A stretch of DNA of 64,000 bases from Flavobacterium sandaracinum (GTDB lineage Bacteria > Bacteroidota > Bacteroidia > Flavobacteriales > Flavobacteriaceae), in the NCBI RefSeq assembly GCF_004349135.1, contig NZ_SMFN01000010.1, forward strand, positions 62,001 through 126,000, given 5' to 3'. Positions 44,127-53,293 of the stretch are shown here, piece after piece. Both the position numbers and the translations under genes were made by a program. Positions within the stretch are counted from its first letter, which is position 1, and the number at the start of each line of letters is the position of its first letter. The notes under the pieces are model-generated. The model was given only the letters and a program-made list of their open reading frames with translations. It did no database searches and was not told the DNA's origin.

Positions 44127-44939
44127 ATGAATTATTCGTACATTATTATTGATGCTAATCAAGAAGATGTTTTGAAAACAAAAGGCATTGCTGATCGTTT
44201 TTCGGAGCTGGAATTTATAGCATCCGCAAATAATTATTCAGAGGCACTAAATCTTATATTGGAACATACCCCTGCACTAGTATTTCTTGAAATAGATCCT
44301 GTTGATACAGCTAGTAATTTGTCCTTGGCATTGATCAATGAACTGCACAGGTATTTAAAAGTCATCCCTAAAATTATTGTTACAACCAGCAAAAAAGACT
44401 TAGCCTTTGAGGCAATACAACACGGAGTCACGGATTATTTATTAAAACCGTTGCTGCGAATCGATTTGATAAAATTGACTTTAAAATTGAATAAGTCCCA
44501 AGCTGAAAAGGAAGAGGATGTAGATGAACCTGTTCTTGAGGATAATAAACCAGTATTTCTGCCCCAACAGGAGACAGTAAGTCAAGGACAATCATTGACT
44601 TTATGTATTAAGTCTTATGGAGATTATCGCTACATTGATGCAAAAGACATCTGTTACCTTCGGGCGGATAATAACTCAACGGACCTTCATTTGTACAATG
44701 GAGAAATGATAACCGCATTTAAGACCCTAAAACATTTTGAGGGTGTATTGTCCTATCCATTCATCAGAATCCATAACAGTTATATTGTTAATCGCAATTA
44801 TATTTCAAGAATTCATAGTGGAAATTCAGTTTGTTATATTAAAAACAGTACTGTTAAACTTCCTTTTTCTAAGTCTTACAAGGTAAATATTGATCTTATT
44901 ATCTCTGAATTTGCCAACGGGAATTATCTTGAAATCTAA
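44127..44939 (+). CDS. LytTR-type response regulator with altered receiver
   Basis: The 270-residue protein (ATG at 44127; an upstream TTG is in frame) has an N-terminal receiver-like domain (1-125) and a C-terminal LytTR DNA-binding domain (about 160-265: DICYLRADNNSTDLHLYNGE, YPFIRIHNSYIVNRNYI). In the receiver, ALVFLEID places Glu55 where the phospho-accepting Asp is expected. The acidic pair near the N-terminus is also weak (IIIDANQED), while the Thr and Lys switch residues (VTTSK, LLKPL) remain. It may act as a constitutive or ligand-controlled regulator. It is followed by the repeat-peptide gene. Confidence 0.88.
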   Translation: MNYSYIIIDANQEDVLKTKGIADRFSELEFIASANNYSEALNLILEHTPALVFLEIDPVDTASNLSLALINELHRYLKVIPKIIVTTSKKDLAFEAIQHGVTDYLLKPLLRIDLIKLTLKLNKSQAEKEEDVDEPVLEDNKPVFLPQQETVSQGQSLTLCIKSYGDYRYIDAKDICYLRADNNSTDLHLYNGEMITAFKTLKHFEGVLSYPFIRIHNSYIVNRNYISRIHSGNSVCYIKNSTVKLPFSKSYKVNIDLIISEFANGNYLEI

Positions 44940-45115
44940 AAAATAGTCATCTACTTTAATTTGGTGGTCATTCACTCTCAAACGACTACATTCTACCATA
45001 AACGCTTATTTTTAGAGGAAAAACTGATGTTGTCTGTGTAGTTTTACAAAAGAAATCGCCGCTGTGTGGTTCTAAAACAAACAAACAAATAACAAAAACA
45101 TAAAATCCCCAAATT

Positions 45116-45361
45116 ATGAAAAAAGCAATCTTAACAATCGGTTTATTCTCTTTAGTAATGGTATTGACTTCATTCACAACGCCAAAAACAGACCTTATAG
45201 TAGTAATTGATGCAAATGGCAATGTTGAAATTGTTGGAGCGGGATCTACTGGAGGAAATAAAAAAGTAGATATAGTTGGTGCTGGGTCAACGGGAGGAAA
45301 TAAAAAAGTGGACATAGTTGGAGCTGGGTCAACGGGAGGAAATAAAAAAGTTGACGAATAA
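45116..45361 (+). CDS. Secreted repeat peptide, three 14-residue units
   Basis: I do not recognise a family. The 81-residue product has a signal peptide (MKKAILTIGLFSLVMVLTSF), a short spacer and three repeats at residues 37-50, 51-64 and 65-78 of the form V(E/D)IVGAGSTGGNKK, then VDE. The first unit differs from the third at several synonymous sites in the GAGSTGG part but not in protein sequence. It sits between the LytTR regulator and the TPR histidine kinase, and is followed by a terminator. A pheromone-like precursor or surface adhesion peptide are possibilities; neither is shown. Confidence 0.75.
   Translation: MKKAILTIGLFSLVMVLTSFTTPKTDLIVVIDANGNVEIVGAGSTGGNKKVDIVGAGSTGGNKKVDIVGAGSTGGNKKVDE
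45224..45349 (+). repeat. Three tandem 42-bp units coding the peptide repeats
   Basis: Units at 45224-45265, 45266-45307 and 45308-45349 have an exact 42-base period. Units 2 and 3 are nearly identical. Unit 1 has diverged mainly at synonymous positions. Confidence 0.9.
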
Positions 45362-45389
45362 GAGCCGTTTTCTCTGAAAAAATTAATTA

Positions 45390-45420
45390 AAAGCTGTCAA
45401 TTTTATTGACAGCTTTTTTT
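45390..45420 (+). terminator. Terminator after the repeat-peptide gene
   Basis: AAAGCTGTCAA (45390-45400) pairs with TTGACAGCTTT (45406-45416) and is followed by T residues. Confidence 0.85.
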
Positions 45421-45444
45421 ATGTCAATAGTTTTACTATTTTTG

Positions 45445-47499
45445 ATGAAACTCAAAAGGGAACTATTGAAAAGTATTTATCCTATTTTCCTTCTTCTAGT
45501 ATTTGTCTTTTTTGGATGTACCCAAAAAAATAAATTCAATACTGCAAATAATTCATCAGAGGATAGTCTAGCCTCTTATCTTTCTATGGCAAACGACTTC
45601 AATTTGTCGCCGGAAAAAAGAAAACAATTCAACCACAAAGCATTTTCGATTATCAGTAATCAACCTGATGATTCATTAAATAAAGCAAATTTATTCAAGG
45701 TAGCCAATCGCTATTACAATATGGACAATTGGGCCGATTTTAAAAAAACGGTTGATATTATTTTGGAGAAATCAATAATTAGTGAAGATACAATCAGTAA
45801 AACAAAAGCGTATACCTATTTGGGTGATTTTTATGTTTCACAAGCAATCTCGGATAGTGCTTTTATGTATTTTTCTAAAGCCGAAAAGATGTATTTGCAG
45901 CGCTCTGACAATTATAACTTAGCGAGAACTCGTCTGAATAAATCCATACTACAATTTAACGAAGGAGATTTTTTAGGGAGTGAGATTGCGGTTTTTAATG
46001 CTTTGCGTGTAATGAAGGGGGAGAAGGCGAGTGATGTTATCTATATTTCTTATAATCATTTGGGGTTAATACATAATGAATTGGGGAATTATGATCGAGC
46101 AATTGAATACAATTCCAAAGCGCTGGCTAGTATAAATGATAATACGATACCCACTGTTTTTCAATCCAAAGCTACTTCTTTAAATAATATGGGGTACGTG
46201 TATCAGAATATGAATCGGCACGATAAAGCGATAACTTATTTCCGAGAAGGATTAAAACAAGAAAATTTAAAAACAGACAAGCCATCTTTATATGCGATGT
46301 TAGTAGATAATTTTGCGTATTCTAAATTTAAAACGGGAGATGATAGCGGCTTGCCTGAACAGTTTTATCAATCGCTTGAACTTCGTGAGAGTTTGCAATT
46401 AACTGCAGGGATTCTTGTTAGTAAAATGCGATTGTCAGAATATTTTGCTTCTAAAAAAGATTCAATCAAATCGTTGAAATATGCAAGAGAATCGCTAGTT
46501 CTAGCGAAACAAATCAAAAACTATAAAAGTGTCTTGTTAGCATTAAAACAACTGTCAGCTATAGAACCCCAAAACGCTTCAAATTACACCAAACAATACA
46601 TTCATATCAATGATAGTCTCCAAACGGCAGAGCGTAAAATGGGAGATAAGTTCACTCGTATTGAGTATGAAACAGATCAAATAAAGGACGAAAACACTGA
46701 TTTAGTAGCACAAAATAGAAATTTAGTGTTTCTTTTTACTGGATTAGGAGTATTGGTACTGTTTATTTTTGTTATTAAAACCCAAAAGGCAAAAAACAGA
46801 GAGTTGCTGTTCAAACAGCAGCAGCAAATTGCGAATGCCGAAATCTACAATTTGATGATCTCACAACAGAATACGATTGAAACGGGCAGAATTGAAGAGA
46901 AGAAAAGAGTGGCAAGGGAGCTGCATGATGGTGTTTTGGGAAGAATGTTTGGTGTGCGAATGAACCTAGATGGATTAAACGGATTTCAAGATGAACTAGC
47001 AGTTAACCAGAGAACGAACTATTTGTCGGAATTGAAAAATATTGAGCAAGACATTCGTGAAATTTCGCATGATCTAAATAGAGAGAAGTCGGAATTAATT
47101 AATAACTTCGTCGCTATTGTTGATGGTTTATTCGAAGAGCAAAAAAAGACTTACAAATCAAAATTAATTTCAATTGTTGATTCTGGTATAAAATGGGAAG
47201 TCATAAGCAATTCTGTAAAAATTAATTTGTATCGGATTCTTCAAGAATCACTTCAAAATATCAATAAATATGCTCTGGCTAGTACTATTCACATCGAATT
47301 TAGAAAGGCTGAAGATCATCTCATTTTGAAAATGAGCGACGATGGAATAGGTTTTAATGTTAAAACTGCAAAGAAAGGAATAGGATTACAAAACATCCTT
47401 TTTCGTACAAATGAATGCGATGGTGTTGTCGATATAAAATCAAAAAAAGGCGAAGGAACAATCATAATAGTTACCTTGCCAATAGAATATAAAAAATAA
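45445..47499 (+). CDS. TPR-containing sensor histidine kinase (NarX-type, lipoprotein-like N-terminus)
   Basis: From the ATG at 45445 the product has 684 residues. In-frame starts upstream overlap the preceding terminator. The N-terminus is a signal-like helix ending FFGC, suggesting lipid attachment. A tetratricopeptide region (about 90-400: AFMYFSKAEKMYL, YNHLGLIHNELGNYDRAIEY) is followed by a membrane helix (LVFLFTGLGVLVLFIFVI), a HisKA_3 domain (KKRVARELHDGVLGRMFG) and an HATPase (LYRILQESLQNINKYA, SDDGIGF, KGIGLQNI). The phospho-accepting His is in RELHDG. It is the partner of the response regulator 10 bases downstream. Confidence 0.92.
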   Translation: MKLKRELLKSIYPIFLLLVFVFFGCTQKNKFNTANNSSEDSLASYLSMANDFNLSPEKRKQFNHKAFSIISNQPDDSLNKANLFKVANRYYNMDNWADFKKTVDIILEKSIISEDTISKTKAYTYLGDFYVSQAISDSAFMYFSKAEKMYLQRSDNYNLARTRLNKSILQFNEGDFLGSEIAVFNALRVMKGEKASDVIYISYNHLGLIHNELGNYDRAIEYNSKALASINDNTIPTVFQSKATSLNNMGYVYQNMNRHDKAITYFREGLKQENLKTDKPSLYAMLVDNFAYSKFKTGDDSGLPEQFYQSLELRESLQLTAGILVSKMRLSEYFASKKDSIKSLKYARESLVLAKQIKNYKSVLLALKQLSAIEPQNASNYTKQYIHINDSLQTAERKMGDKFTRIEYETDQIKDENTDLVAQNRNLVFLFTGLGVLVLFIFVIKTQKAKNRELLFKQQQQIANAEIYNLMISQQNTIETGRIEEKKRVARELHDGVLGRMFGVRMNLDGLNGFQDELAVNQRTNYLSELKNIEQDIREISHDLNREKSELINNFVAIVDGLFEEQKKTYKSKLISIVDSGIKWEVISNSVKINLYRILQESLQNINKYALASTIHIEFRKAEDHLILKMSDDGIGFNVKTAKKGIGLQNILFRTNECDGVVDIKSKKGEGTIIIVTLPIEYKK

Positions 47500-47508
47500 A
47501 CCGAGAAG

Positions 47509-48204
47509 ATGATGATTGATTCTACTGAAAAAGAAATAATAACGAATAATATACTAATTGTTGATGACCATCCTTTTATTATTGAAGGATATAAAAATGC
47601 AATCACAAGATACAATCCTAAAGAATTTGAATTTGTTATAACACAAGCTAAAGATTGTCAATCAGCGTATGGCATTATTACAAATCCCGACATTTCTCAT
47701 TTTGATATCGCTTTCCTAGACATTAGCATGCCTCCTTATGAAGAAAAAGGCATCTTTTCTGGAGAAGATTTAGCTAAATTGTTGTCTGAATACATGCCAA
47801 ATTGCAAAATTATTTTGCTTACCATGTACACAGAGTTGCTGAAGATAAAAACGATTATTAATACCATAAACCCAAATGGGTTGGTTATTAAAAACGATTT
47901 AACTTTTGATGAATTGCTTTTTGCCTTTGATAAGGTTATAAAAAATGAAAAATATTATAGTGAATCGGTTCTTAAAATGTTGAATCAATCCGAAGCGGAC
48001 GCTATAGAAATAGACCAATTTGACAAACAAATTTTATTTCACATTTCTAAAGGCACCACTTTAAAGGATATGACGCAGTACATTCCAATTTCACTTGGTG
48101 CAATAGAAAGAAGAAAAATAAATTTAAAAGAATTATTAAAAATAGAAGAGGGTAGTGATAGCGACTTAGTTCGAGTGGCCAAAAGCAAAGGTTTACTTTT
48201 CTAG
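47509..48204 (+). CDS. NarL/LuxR-type response regulator
   Basis: The 231-residue protein has a receiver domain (ILIVDDHPFIIEGY near residues 14-27, phosphoacceptor Asp in IAFLDISMPP, switch residues LLTMYT and VIKND) and a shorter helix-turn-helix output region (DQFDKQILFHISKGTTLKDM, GAIERRKINLKELL). Unlike the neighbouring LytTR protein its phosphoacceptor is intact. It lies 10 bases after the histidine kinase, so the two form a two-component pair. Targets are unknown. Confidence 0.9.
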   Translation: MMIDSTEKEIITNNILIVDDHPFIIEGYKNAITRYNPKEFEFVITQAKDCQSAYGIITNPDISHFDIAFLDISMPPYEEKGIFSGEDLAKLLSEYMPNCKIILLTMYTELLKIKTIINTINPNGLVIKNDLTFDELLFAFDKVIKNEKYYSESVLKMLNQSEADAIEIDQFDKQILFHISKGTTLKDMTQYIPISLGAIERRKINLKELLKIEEGSDSDLVRVAKSKGLLF

Positions 48205-48228
48205 TGGTTTATAAATCTAATGAAAAAC

Positions 48229-48258
48229 AAAAACGACACTTTTTAGGTGTCGTTTTTT
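48229..48258. terminator. Terminator between the response regulator and thiL
   Basis: AAAACGACAC pairs with GTGTCGTTTT around TTTTTAG-like loop sequence, with A before and T after. It serves the two convergent genes. Confidence 0.8.
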
Positions 48259-48275
48259 GTTGTTTCAATTGTTTT

Positions 48276-49322
48276 TTATTCGCTCAAAGCATCCCAACCA
48301 CGAGCTTTTAAAGCAATTTTAGTATTGGCACGCGTAACTAAATGAATCCCTTCGCTTTCTTGTGTCATATGACCAATAATAGTGAAATTTGGATTTGCTT
48401 TGATTTTTTCAAAATCTTCCATGGCAATGGTAAAAAGTAATTCGTAGTCTTCACCGCCGTTTATGGCAACAGTTGTGCTGTCAATATTGAATTCTTCGCA
48501 AACATTAATAAATGTTGGATCGATAGGTAATTTATCTTCATATAAATTACAACCCACTTTGGACTGTTTGCACAAATGCATAATTTCCGATGACAATCCA
48601 TCCGAAATGTCGATCATTGAAGTTGGTTTTATTTCTAAAGCATGCAATAAAGTACGTACATCTTTACGGGCTTCCGGCTTCAATTGACGTTCGATTAAAT
48701 ACGTATACGCATCTAAATCGGGTTGTGAATTTGGATTCACCTGAAAAACTTGCTTTTCGCGTTCCAAAACTTGTAATCCCATATACGCAGCACCAATATC
48801 TCCGGTGACCACTAATAAATCAGTTTCTTTGGCACCGTTTCTATAAACAATCTCCTCTGCATCTGCTTCACCAATAGCGGTAATACTGATAATTAATCCT
48901 TTTTGTGAGGAAGTCGTGTCGCCACCTATAACATCTACATTATATTCACGGGCTGCATGTGTAATTCCTTCAAATAATTCATCTAATGCTTCCAGTGGAA
49001 AACGATTGGAAACTGCAACAGAAACCGTGATTTGTGTTGGTTTGGCGTTCATCGCACAGATATCAGAAACATTGACTACCACAGCTTTATAGCCTAAATG
49101 TTTTAACGGCATATACGCCAAATCAAAATGTACTCCTTCGATCAGTAAATCTGTAGAAACAACTACTTTTTTATCTTTGAAATCCAAAACGGCAGCGTCA
49201 TCTCCAATCCCTTTTAGAGTAGAAGGTTGATTGATTTCAAAGTTTTTTGTCAAATGGTCTATCAATCCAAATTCTCCTAATTGAGCAATACTTGTACGTT
49301 GTGGGCTTTTATCTTCGATCAT
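48276..49322 (-). CDS. thiL: Thiamine-monophosphate kinase
   Basis: Phosphorylates thiamine phosphate to thiamine pyrophosphate. The ATG at 49322 gives 348 residues starting MIEDKSPQRT; an upstream ATG adds an AT-rich non-conserved leader. Family motifs include KGIGDDAAVLDF, VVSTDLLIEGVHFD, VVNVSDICAMNAKP, VIGGDTTSS and MIDISDGLSSEI, which bind Mg-ATP and substrate in the AIRS/PurM fold. No other thi gene is nearby, and I see no TPP riboswitch. Confidence 0.95.
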   Translation of the reverse strand: MIEDKSPQRTSIAQLGEFGLIDHLTKNFEINQPSTLKGIGDDAAVLDFKDKKVVVSTDLLIEGVHFDLAYMPLKHLGYKAVVVNVSDICAMNAKPTQITVSVAVSNRFPLEALDELFEGITHAAREYNVDVIGGDTTSSQKGLIISITAIGEADAEEIVYRNGAKETDLLVVTGDIGAAYMGLQVLEREKQVFQVNPNSQPDLDAYTYLIERQLKPEARKDVRTLLHALEIKPTSMIDISDGLSSEIMHLCKQSKVGCNLYEDKLPIDPTFINVCEEFNIDSTTVAINGGEDYELLFTIAMEDFEKIKANPNFTIIGHMTQESEGIHLVTRANTKIALKARGWDALSE

Positions 49323-49427
49323 TATTTTTATTGTTTTGAAGTTGCAAATATACAAAGAAATATTCGCCTCAAATTGTATCAATTTTCGCCATTTTTTCGC
49401 ATCTTTAAATTATTAAATTCATCAACA

Positions 49428-50360
49428 ATGGAATCATTTGATATCGTTACTATAACAGTCAACTCGGCTTTGGATAAGAGCACTCATTTTAAAGGATTAG
49501 TCCCAGAACAGAAAATACGATGTGAAGAACCTCGCTTTGATGCTGGTGGAGGAGGAATCAACGTATCTAAAGCAATCTCCCGTCTGGGCGGAACTTCATT
49601 AGCGGTTTTTACTTCTGGCGGACCAACAGGTAAAATGCTGGAAGATCTAGTTGCAAAAGAATTAATTCCTTTTAAAGCCGTTGCTGTTCAGAGTTGGACC
49701 AGAGAAAGTTTTGTTGCCGTGGATGATAACACGAATTCACAATACCGATTCGGGTTTACAGGCGGAAAAATTTCCGAAGAGGAAAGCAATAGAGTACTTG
49801 AGACAATAGCAGCTTTAAAGCCAAAATTCTTAGTAGCCAGTGGTAGTTTGAATGAAGGTTTGTCCGATGGTTTTTATTCGAAAATTGCAGAAATTTCAAA
49901 AAAATCAAAAGCTAAACTAATTGTGGACACTTCAGGCGAAGCATTAAAAAAAGCATTAGAAGTTGGGGTTTATATGATAAAACCTAATGTTGGTGAACTC
50001 GCAAAACTGATTGGCGTAGACCGATTGGAACTAGAAGAAGTAAACGAAGCCGCAAAACAAATCATCGCTAAAGGTGGAGCCGAAATCGTGGTCGTTTCTC
50101 TTGGGCCACAAGGTGCAGTTTTGGTAACGAAAGATGCTTACGAATTTGTTCCAGCTCCAAATGTTGCTAAAAAAAGTACCGTTGGTGCCGGTGACAGTAT
50201 GGTGGGCGGAATGGTTTGGGCGCTTTCGCAAAATAAAAGTCTGAAAGAAGTCATTCGTTGGGGAGTTGCTTGTGGTAGTGCAGCAACGATGAATGAAGGA
50301 ACCCAATTATTTAAAGGTGAAGATGCAAAACGATTATTTGAATGGTTGAAAAGTAAGTAA
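49428..50360 (+). CDS. 1-phosphofructokinase family hexose kinase
   Basis: The ATG at 49428 gives 310 residues starting MESFDIVTITVNSALDKS. The protein is a PfkB-fold kinase of the FruK/LacC/PfkB group: the N-terminal DAGGGGINVSKAISRLGG, the substrate region VASGSLNEG, and the C-terminal STVGAGDSMVGGMVWAL with catalytic Asp. It could phosphorylate fructose-6-phosphate, fructose-1-phosphate or tagatose-6-phosphate. No transporter or PTS genes adjoin, so a general glycolytic fructose-6-phosphate role is as likely as sugar-specific use. It diverges from thiL. Confidence 0.88.
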   Translation: MESFDIVTITVNSALDKSTHFKGLVPEQKIRCEEPRFDAGGGGINVSKAISRLGGTSLAVFTSGGPTGKMLEDLVAKELIPFKAVAVQSWTRESFVAVDDNTNSQYRFGFTGGKISEEESNRVLETIAALKPKFLVASGSLNEGLSDGFYSKIAEISKKSKAKLIVDTSGEALKKALEVGVYMIKPNVGELAKLIGVDRLELEEVNEAAKQIIAKGGAEIVVVSLGPQGAVLVTKDAYEFVPAPNVAKKSTVGAGDSMVGGMVWALSQNKSLKEVIRWGVACGSAATMNEGTQLFKGEDAKRLFEWLKSK

Positions 50361-50366
50361 AACAAA

Positions 50367-50397
50367 AAAACCTGATAATTTTACATTATCAGGTTCT
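50367..50397. terminator. Hairpin terminator between the hexose kinase and lepA
   Basis: AACCTGATAAT (50369-50379) pairs with ATTATCAGGTT (50385-50395), with an A run on the left side that serves minus-strand transcripts. Confidence 0.75.
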
Positions 50398-50438
50398 ATC
50401 TTAATACTTTATACTTAAATCTTAATACTCAAAAAAAT

Positions 50439-52235
50439 CTAATCATTCAATTTCAAAACAGCCATAAACGCTTCTTGTGGAATTTCAACATTACCAACCA
50501 ATCTCATACGTTTCTTGCCTTTTTTCTGTTTTTCCAATAATTTACGTTTACGAGAAATATCTCCACCATAACATTTGGCAGTAACATCTTTACGCAACGC
50601 TTTTATCGTTTCGCGAGAAATTACTTTTACTCCAATCGCAGCTTGAACAGGAATATCAAATTGTTGTCTTGGAATCAATTCTTTCAACTTCTCACACATT
50701 TTTTTTCCTATTTGATAAGCATTATCGGCATGCATCAATGAGGACAAAGCATCAACAATGGTAGCATTTAATAAAATATCTACTTTAACCAGATTAGAAG
50801 TTCGCATTCCAATTGGGGTATAATCAAACGAAGCATAACCTTTAGAAACGGTTTTCAAACGGTCGTAAAAATCAAATACAATTTCAGCCAACGGCATATC
50901 AAAAGTCAACTCGACACGTTCCGTAGTCAAATACGTTTGGTTGGTAATCAGCCCACGTTTTTCGATACACAGACTCATTACATTTCCAACATAATCAGAT
51001 TTGGTGATGATCGTAGCCTTGATAAAAGGTTCTTCAACATGATCTAAACGCGAAGGCTCCGGCAAGTCCGAAGGATTATTTACGATAAGTGGTGTTGTCG
51101 GATCTTTTTTGGTGTAAGCCAAATAGGAAACGTTGGGAACGGTAGTAATCACCGTCATGTTGAACTCTCTCTCTAAACGTTCTTGGATAATTTCCATGTG
51201 CAACATTCCTAAGAATCCACAACGGAAACCAAATCCCAAAGCGGCTGAACTTTCCGGCAAAAATACTAGCGAAGCATCATTCAACTGCAATTTTTCCATA
51301 GAGTTTCTCAACTCCTCATAATCTTCAGTATCTACAGGATAAATTCCAGCAAAAACCATTGGTTTTACATCTTCAAAACCTGTAATGATATTCGTTGTCG
51401 GTGTTTTTGCATCCGTCAACGTATCACCTACTTTGACTTCTTTGGCTTCCTTAATTCCTGAAATCAAATACCCAACATCACCTGCAGAAATGACTTGTTT
51501 TGGAACTTGATTTAGTTTTAATGTACCAATTTCGTCTGCAAAATATTCATTGCCGGTAGCCATGAATTTAATCTTCTGGCCTTTTTTAATTTGCCCGTTT
51601 TTTACACGGAAAATAACTTCAATTCCACGAAACGGATTGTAATGCGAGTCAAAAATCAATGCTTGTAATGGTTCATCCACATTTCCTGATGGAGGTGGAA
51701 TTTTTTCGATAATCGCGGCTAATATATTTTCTACACCAAAACCAGTTTTACCCGAAGCATGAATAATATCTTCTAATTTACATCCCAATAAATCAATAAT
51801 ATCGTCACTAACTTCCTCTGGATTGGCACTCGGTAAATCCACTTTATTCAAAACCGGAATAATTTCCAAGTCATTTTCTAAAGCCAAATACAAATTCGAA
51901 ATCGTTTGTGCCTGGATACTTTGCGCTGCATCTACAATCAAAAGCGCGCCTTCACAAGCCGCAATAGATCGAGAAACCTCATACGAAAAATCTACATGTC
52001 CCGGAGTATCAATCAAGTTCAGGATGTATTCCTGTCCTTTATACGTATATTCCATTTGAATTGCGTGACTCTTAATCGTAATACCACGTTCGCGCTCCAA
52101 GTCCATGTTATCTAACAATTGCGCCTTTTCTTCACGAGCCGTAACCGTTTGCGTAGCCCCAAGTAAACGGTCAGCCAATGTACTTTTCCCGTGGTCAATA
52201 TGTGCAATAATGCAAAAATTCCTTATGTGTTTCAT
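50439..52235 (-). CDS. lepA: Elongation factor 4 (LepA)
   Basis: A ribosomal GTPase that remodels or back-translocates stalled ribosomes. The ATG at 52235 gives 598 residues starting [19 protein letters not shown]; a second in-frame ATG lies two codons upstream. G1 is [10 protein letters not shown]3 DTPGHVDF and G4 NKVDLPSA. Domains II-V follow, with the unique LepA C-terminal domain ([13 protein letters not shown]). Length is standard. Confidence 0.97.
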   Translation of the reverse strand: MKHIRNFCIIAHIDHGKSTLADRLLGATQTVTAREEKAQLLDNMDLERERGITIKSHAIQMEYTYKGQEYILNLIDTPGHVDFSYEVSRSIAACEGALLIVDAAQSIQAQTISNLYLALENDLEIIPVLNKVDLPSANPEEVSDDIIDLLGCKLEDIIHASGKTGFGVENILAAIIEKIPPPSGNVDEPLQALIFDSHYNPFRGIEVIFRVKNGQIKKGQKIKFMATGNEYFADEIGTLKLNQVPKQVISAGDVGYLISGIKEAKEVKVGDTLTDAKTPTTNIITGFEDVKPMVFAGIYPVDTEDYEELRNSMEKLQLNDASLVFLPESSAALGFGFRCGFLGMLHMEIIQERLEREFNMTVITTVPNVSYLAYTKKDPTTPLIVNNPSDLPEPSRLDHVEEPFIKATIITKSDYVGNVMSLCIEKRGLITNQTYLTTERVELTFDMPLAEIVFDFYDRLKTVSKGYASFDYTPIGMRTSNLVKVDILLNATIVDALSSLMHADNAYQIGKKMCEKLKELIPRQQFDIPVQAAIGVKVISRETIKALRKDVTAKCYGGDISRKRKLLEKQKKGKKRMRLVGNVEIPQEAFMAVLKLND

Positions 52236-52267
52236 CTTCAATAAATATCAATAAATTTGCTTGTCCA

Positions 52268-52372
52268 CTTGTGGGCGTGCCGGCAGAAAAAGCCGTCGGG
52301 CTATGCGCTATATCTTTTGTTCCGTTAGCACTTCACAAAAGGATGCCGCTGCTATCCCTCACGCAAAAACCC
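52268..52372. repeat. Intergenic hairpin repeat, copy C
   Basis: The segment contains GGGCTATGCGCTATATCTTTT, a small inner stem (TTTTGT with ACAAAA) and AAAAGGATGCC, the core of the repeat seen at 13863-13944 and 58780-58909. The flanks differ, starting GGGCGTGCCGGCAG. It occupies part of the 401-base stretch before the PNPOx gene. Confidence 0.6.
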
Positions 52373-52585
52373 CTCAAACAGTCCATTAATCTGCAAATAT
52401 AAGGTAAAAGTTTTGATTGAGGATTGAACAAAAGCTAATGTTAAGGAACTGAAATTTATTTTTATTAAAAGCATCATAATTAGGAACAGCTTGTTTTTGG
52501 GTAGTAGCCTAAAAATCATTTTCCTTGAGGATCAGTTACATACAAATACAAGAACAATACAGTCGCTTTGTAAGGCTGTTTTTGT

Positions 52586-52593
52586 ATTTTTGA
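52586..52593 (+). promoter_or_regulatory. -7 box for the PNPOx-like gene
   Basis: TATTTTTG, exact -7 match, 43 bases before the ATG at 52637. Confidence 0.45.
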
Positions 52594-52636
52594 TAAACGC
52601 TTTATAATACATTTTTGATCCATAAAAAAACGTTCC

Positions 52637-53275
52637 ATGACTAAACAAGACTCATATTTTATTACCATCAATGCTACTAATTACAATTTGCAAGGCATTG
52701 AATCATTAGCATGGAAAAAATTAGTAAATGGATCCGTCAAGAAAAAAAATGGTTTTCGCACCATGTGCGTAGGAACGGTAGATGTCAATAACAGCGCTGC
52801 TTTGCGAATCGTAGTCAATAGAAAAGTAGACGAATCACAAAAAACAATTTATTTTTATACGGATAATCGTTCTAGAAAATTTTCCGATTTACAAAAAGAC
52901 AATCGCATTACTCTCTTGTTTTACGATGCGCGCCAAAGAGTTCAAATTGTCGTAAAAGCAACTGCTGCAATTCACACCAGCAATACTGTTTCACACGAGC
53001 GTTGGAAAGCTACAAGTCCGCAAGCCCGATTGGGATATATGACGATTGAAGTTCCAAACACAAAGTCAGAGCAACCCACTTTAGGTTATGAAGAACGTTT
53101 TGCCATTACAAAACCAACAGATGCCGAAAGCGATCTGTTTCAAGAAAATTTCACGGTTATTGCTTGTTCCGTTTATGAACTGGAGTTTTTATACCTCGAT
53201 TTTCACGGCAACCGCAAGGCTAATTTTCAGTATGAAAATGGGGTTTTGGTTCAAGGGCATTGGGCAGTTCCGTAA
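52637..53275 (+). CDS. Pyridoxamine 5'-phosphate oxidase family flavoprotein
   Basis: A 212-residue split-barrel protein. RTMCVGTVDVNNSAALRIVVN and FYTDNRSRKFSDLQKDNRITLLFYD carry the family's strands and FMN-phosphate-binding basic residues, and the C-terminal region has YELEFLYLDFHGNRKANF. True PdxH ends in a specific RLxP-type motif that I do not see, so this is more likely a PNPOx-fold protein of the general-stress or heme/flavin type. It is a single gene with its own -7 box. Confidence 0.8.
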   Translation: MTKQDSYFITINATNYNLQGIESLAWKKLVNGSVKKKNGFRTMCVGTVDVNNSAALRIVVNRKVDESQKTIYFYTDNRSRKFSDLQKDNRITLLFYDARQRVQIVVKATAAIHTSNTVSHERWKATSPQARLGYMTIEVPNTKSEQPTLGYEERFAITKPTDAESDLFQENFTVIACSVYELEFLYLDFHGNRKANFQYENGVLVQGHWAVP

Positions 53276-53293
53276 TCACAAACTCATTTAAAA

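Noticed and set aside
44986-45315. Minus-strand open frame antisense to the repeat peptide, also with repeats (FLFPPVDPAPTIST type)
   Set aside because: It is the mirror of the tandem 42-bp units. The plus-strand frame has a signal peptide and synonymous-only divergence, while this one has neither.
45224-45349. CRISPR-like short tandem repeats
   Set aside because: The repeats are contiguous 42-bp coding units without spacers, and in frame with a signal peptide.
49281-49427. N-terminal extension of the hexose kinase from an upstream ATG
   Set aside because: The extension overlaps the thiL start region, is non-conserved in character, and the family start fits the ATG at 49428.
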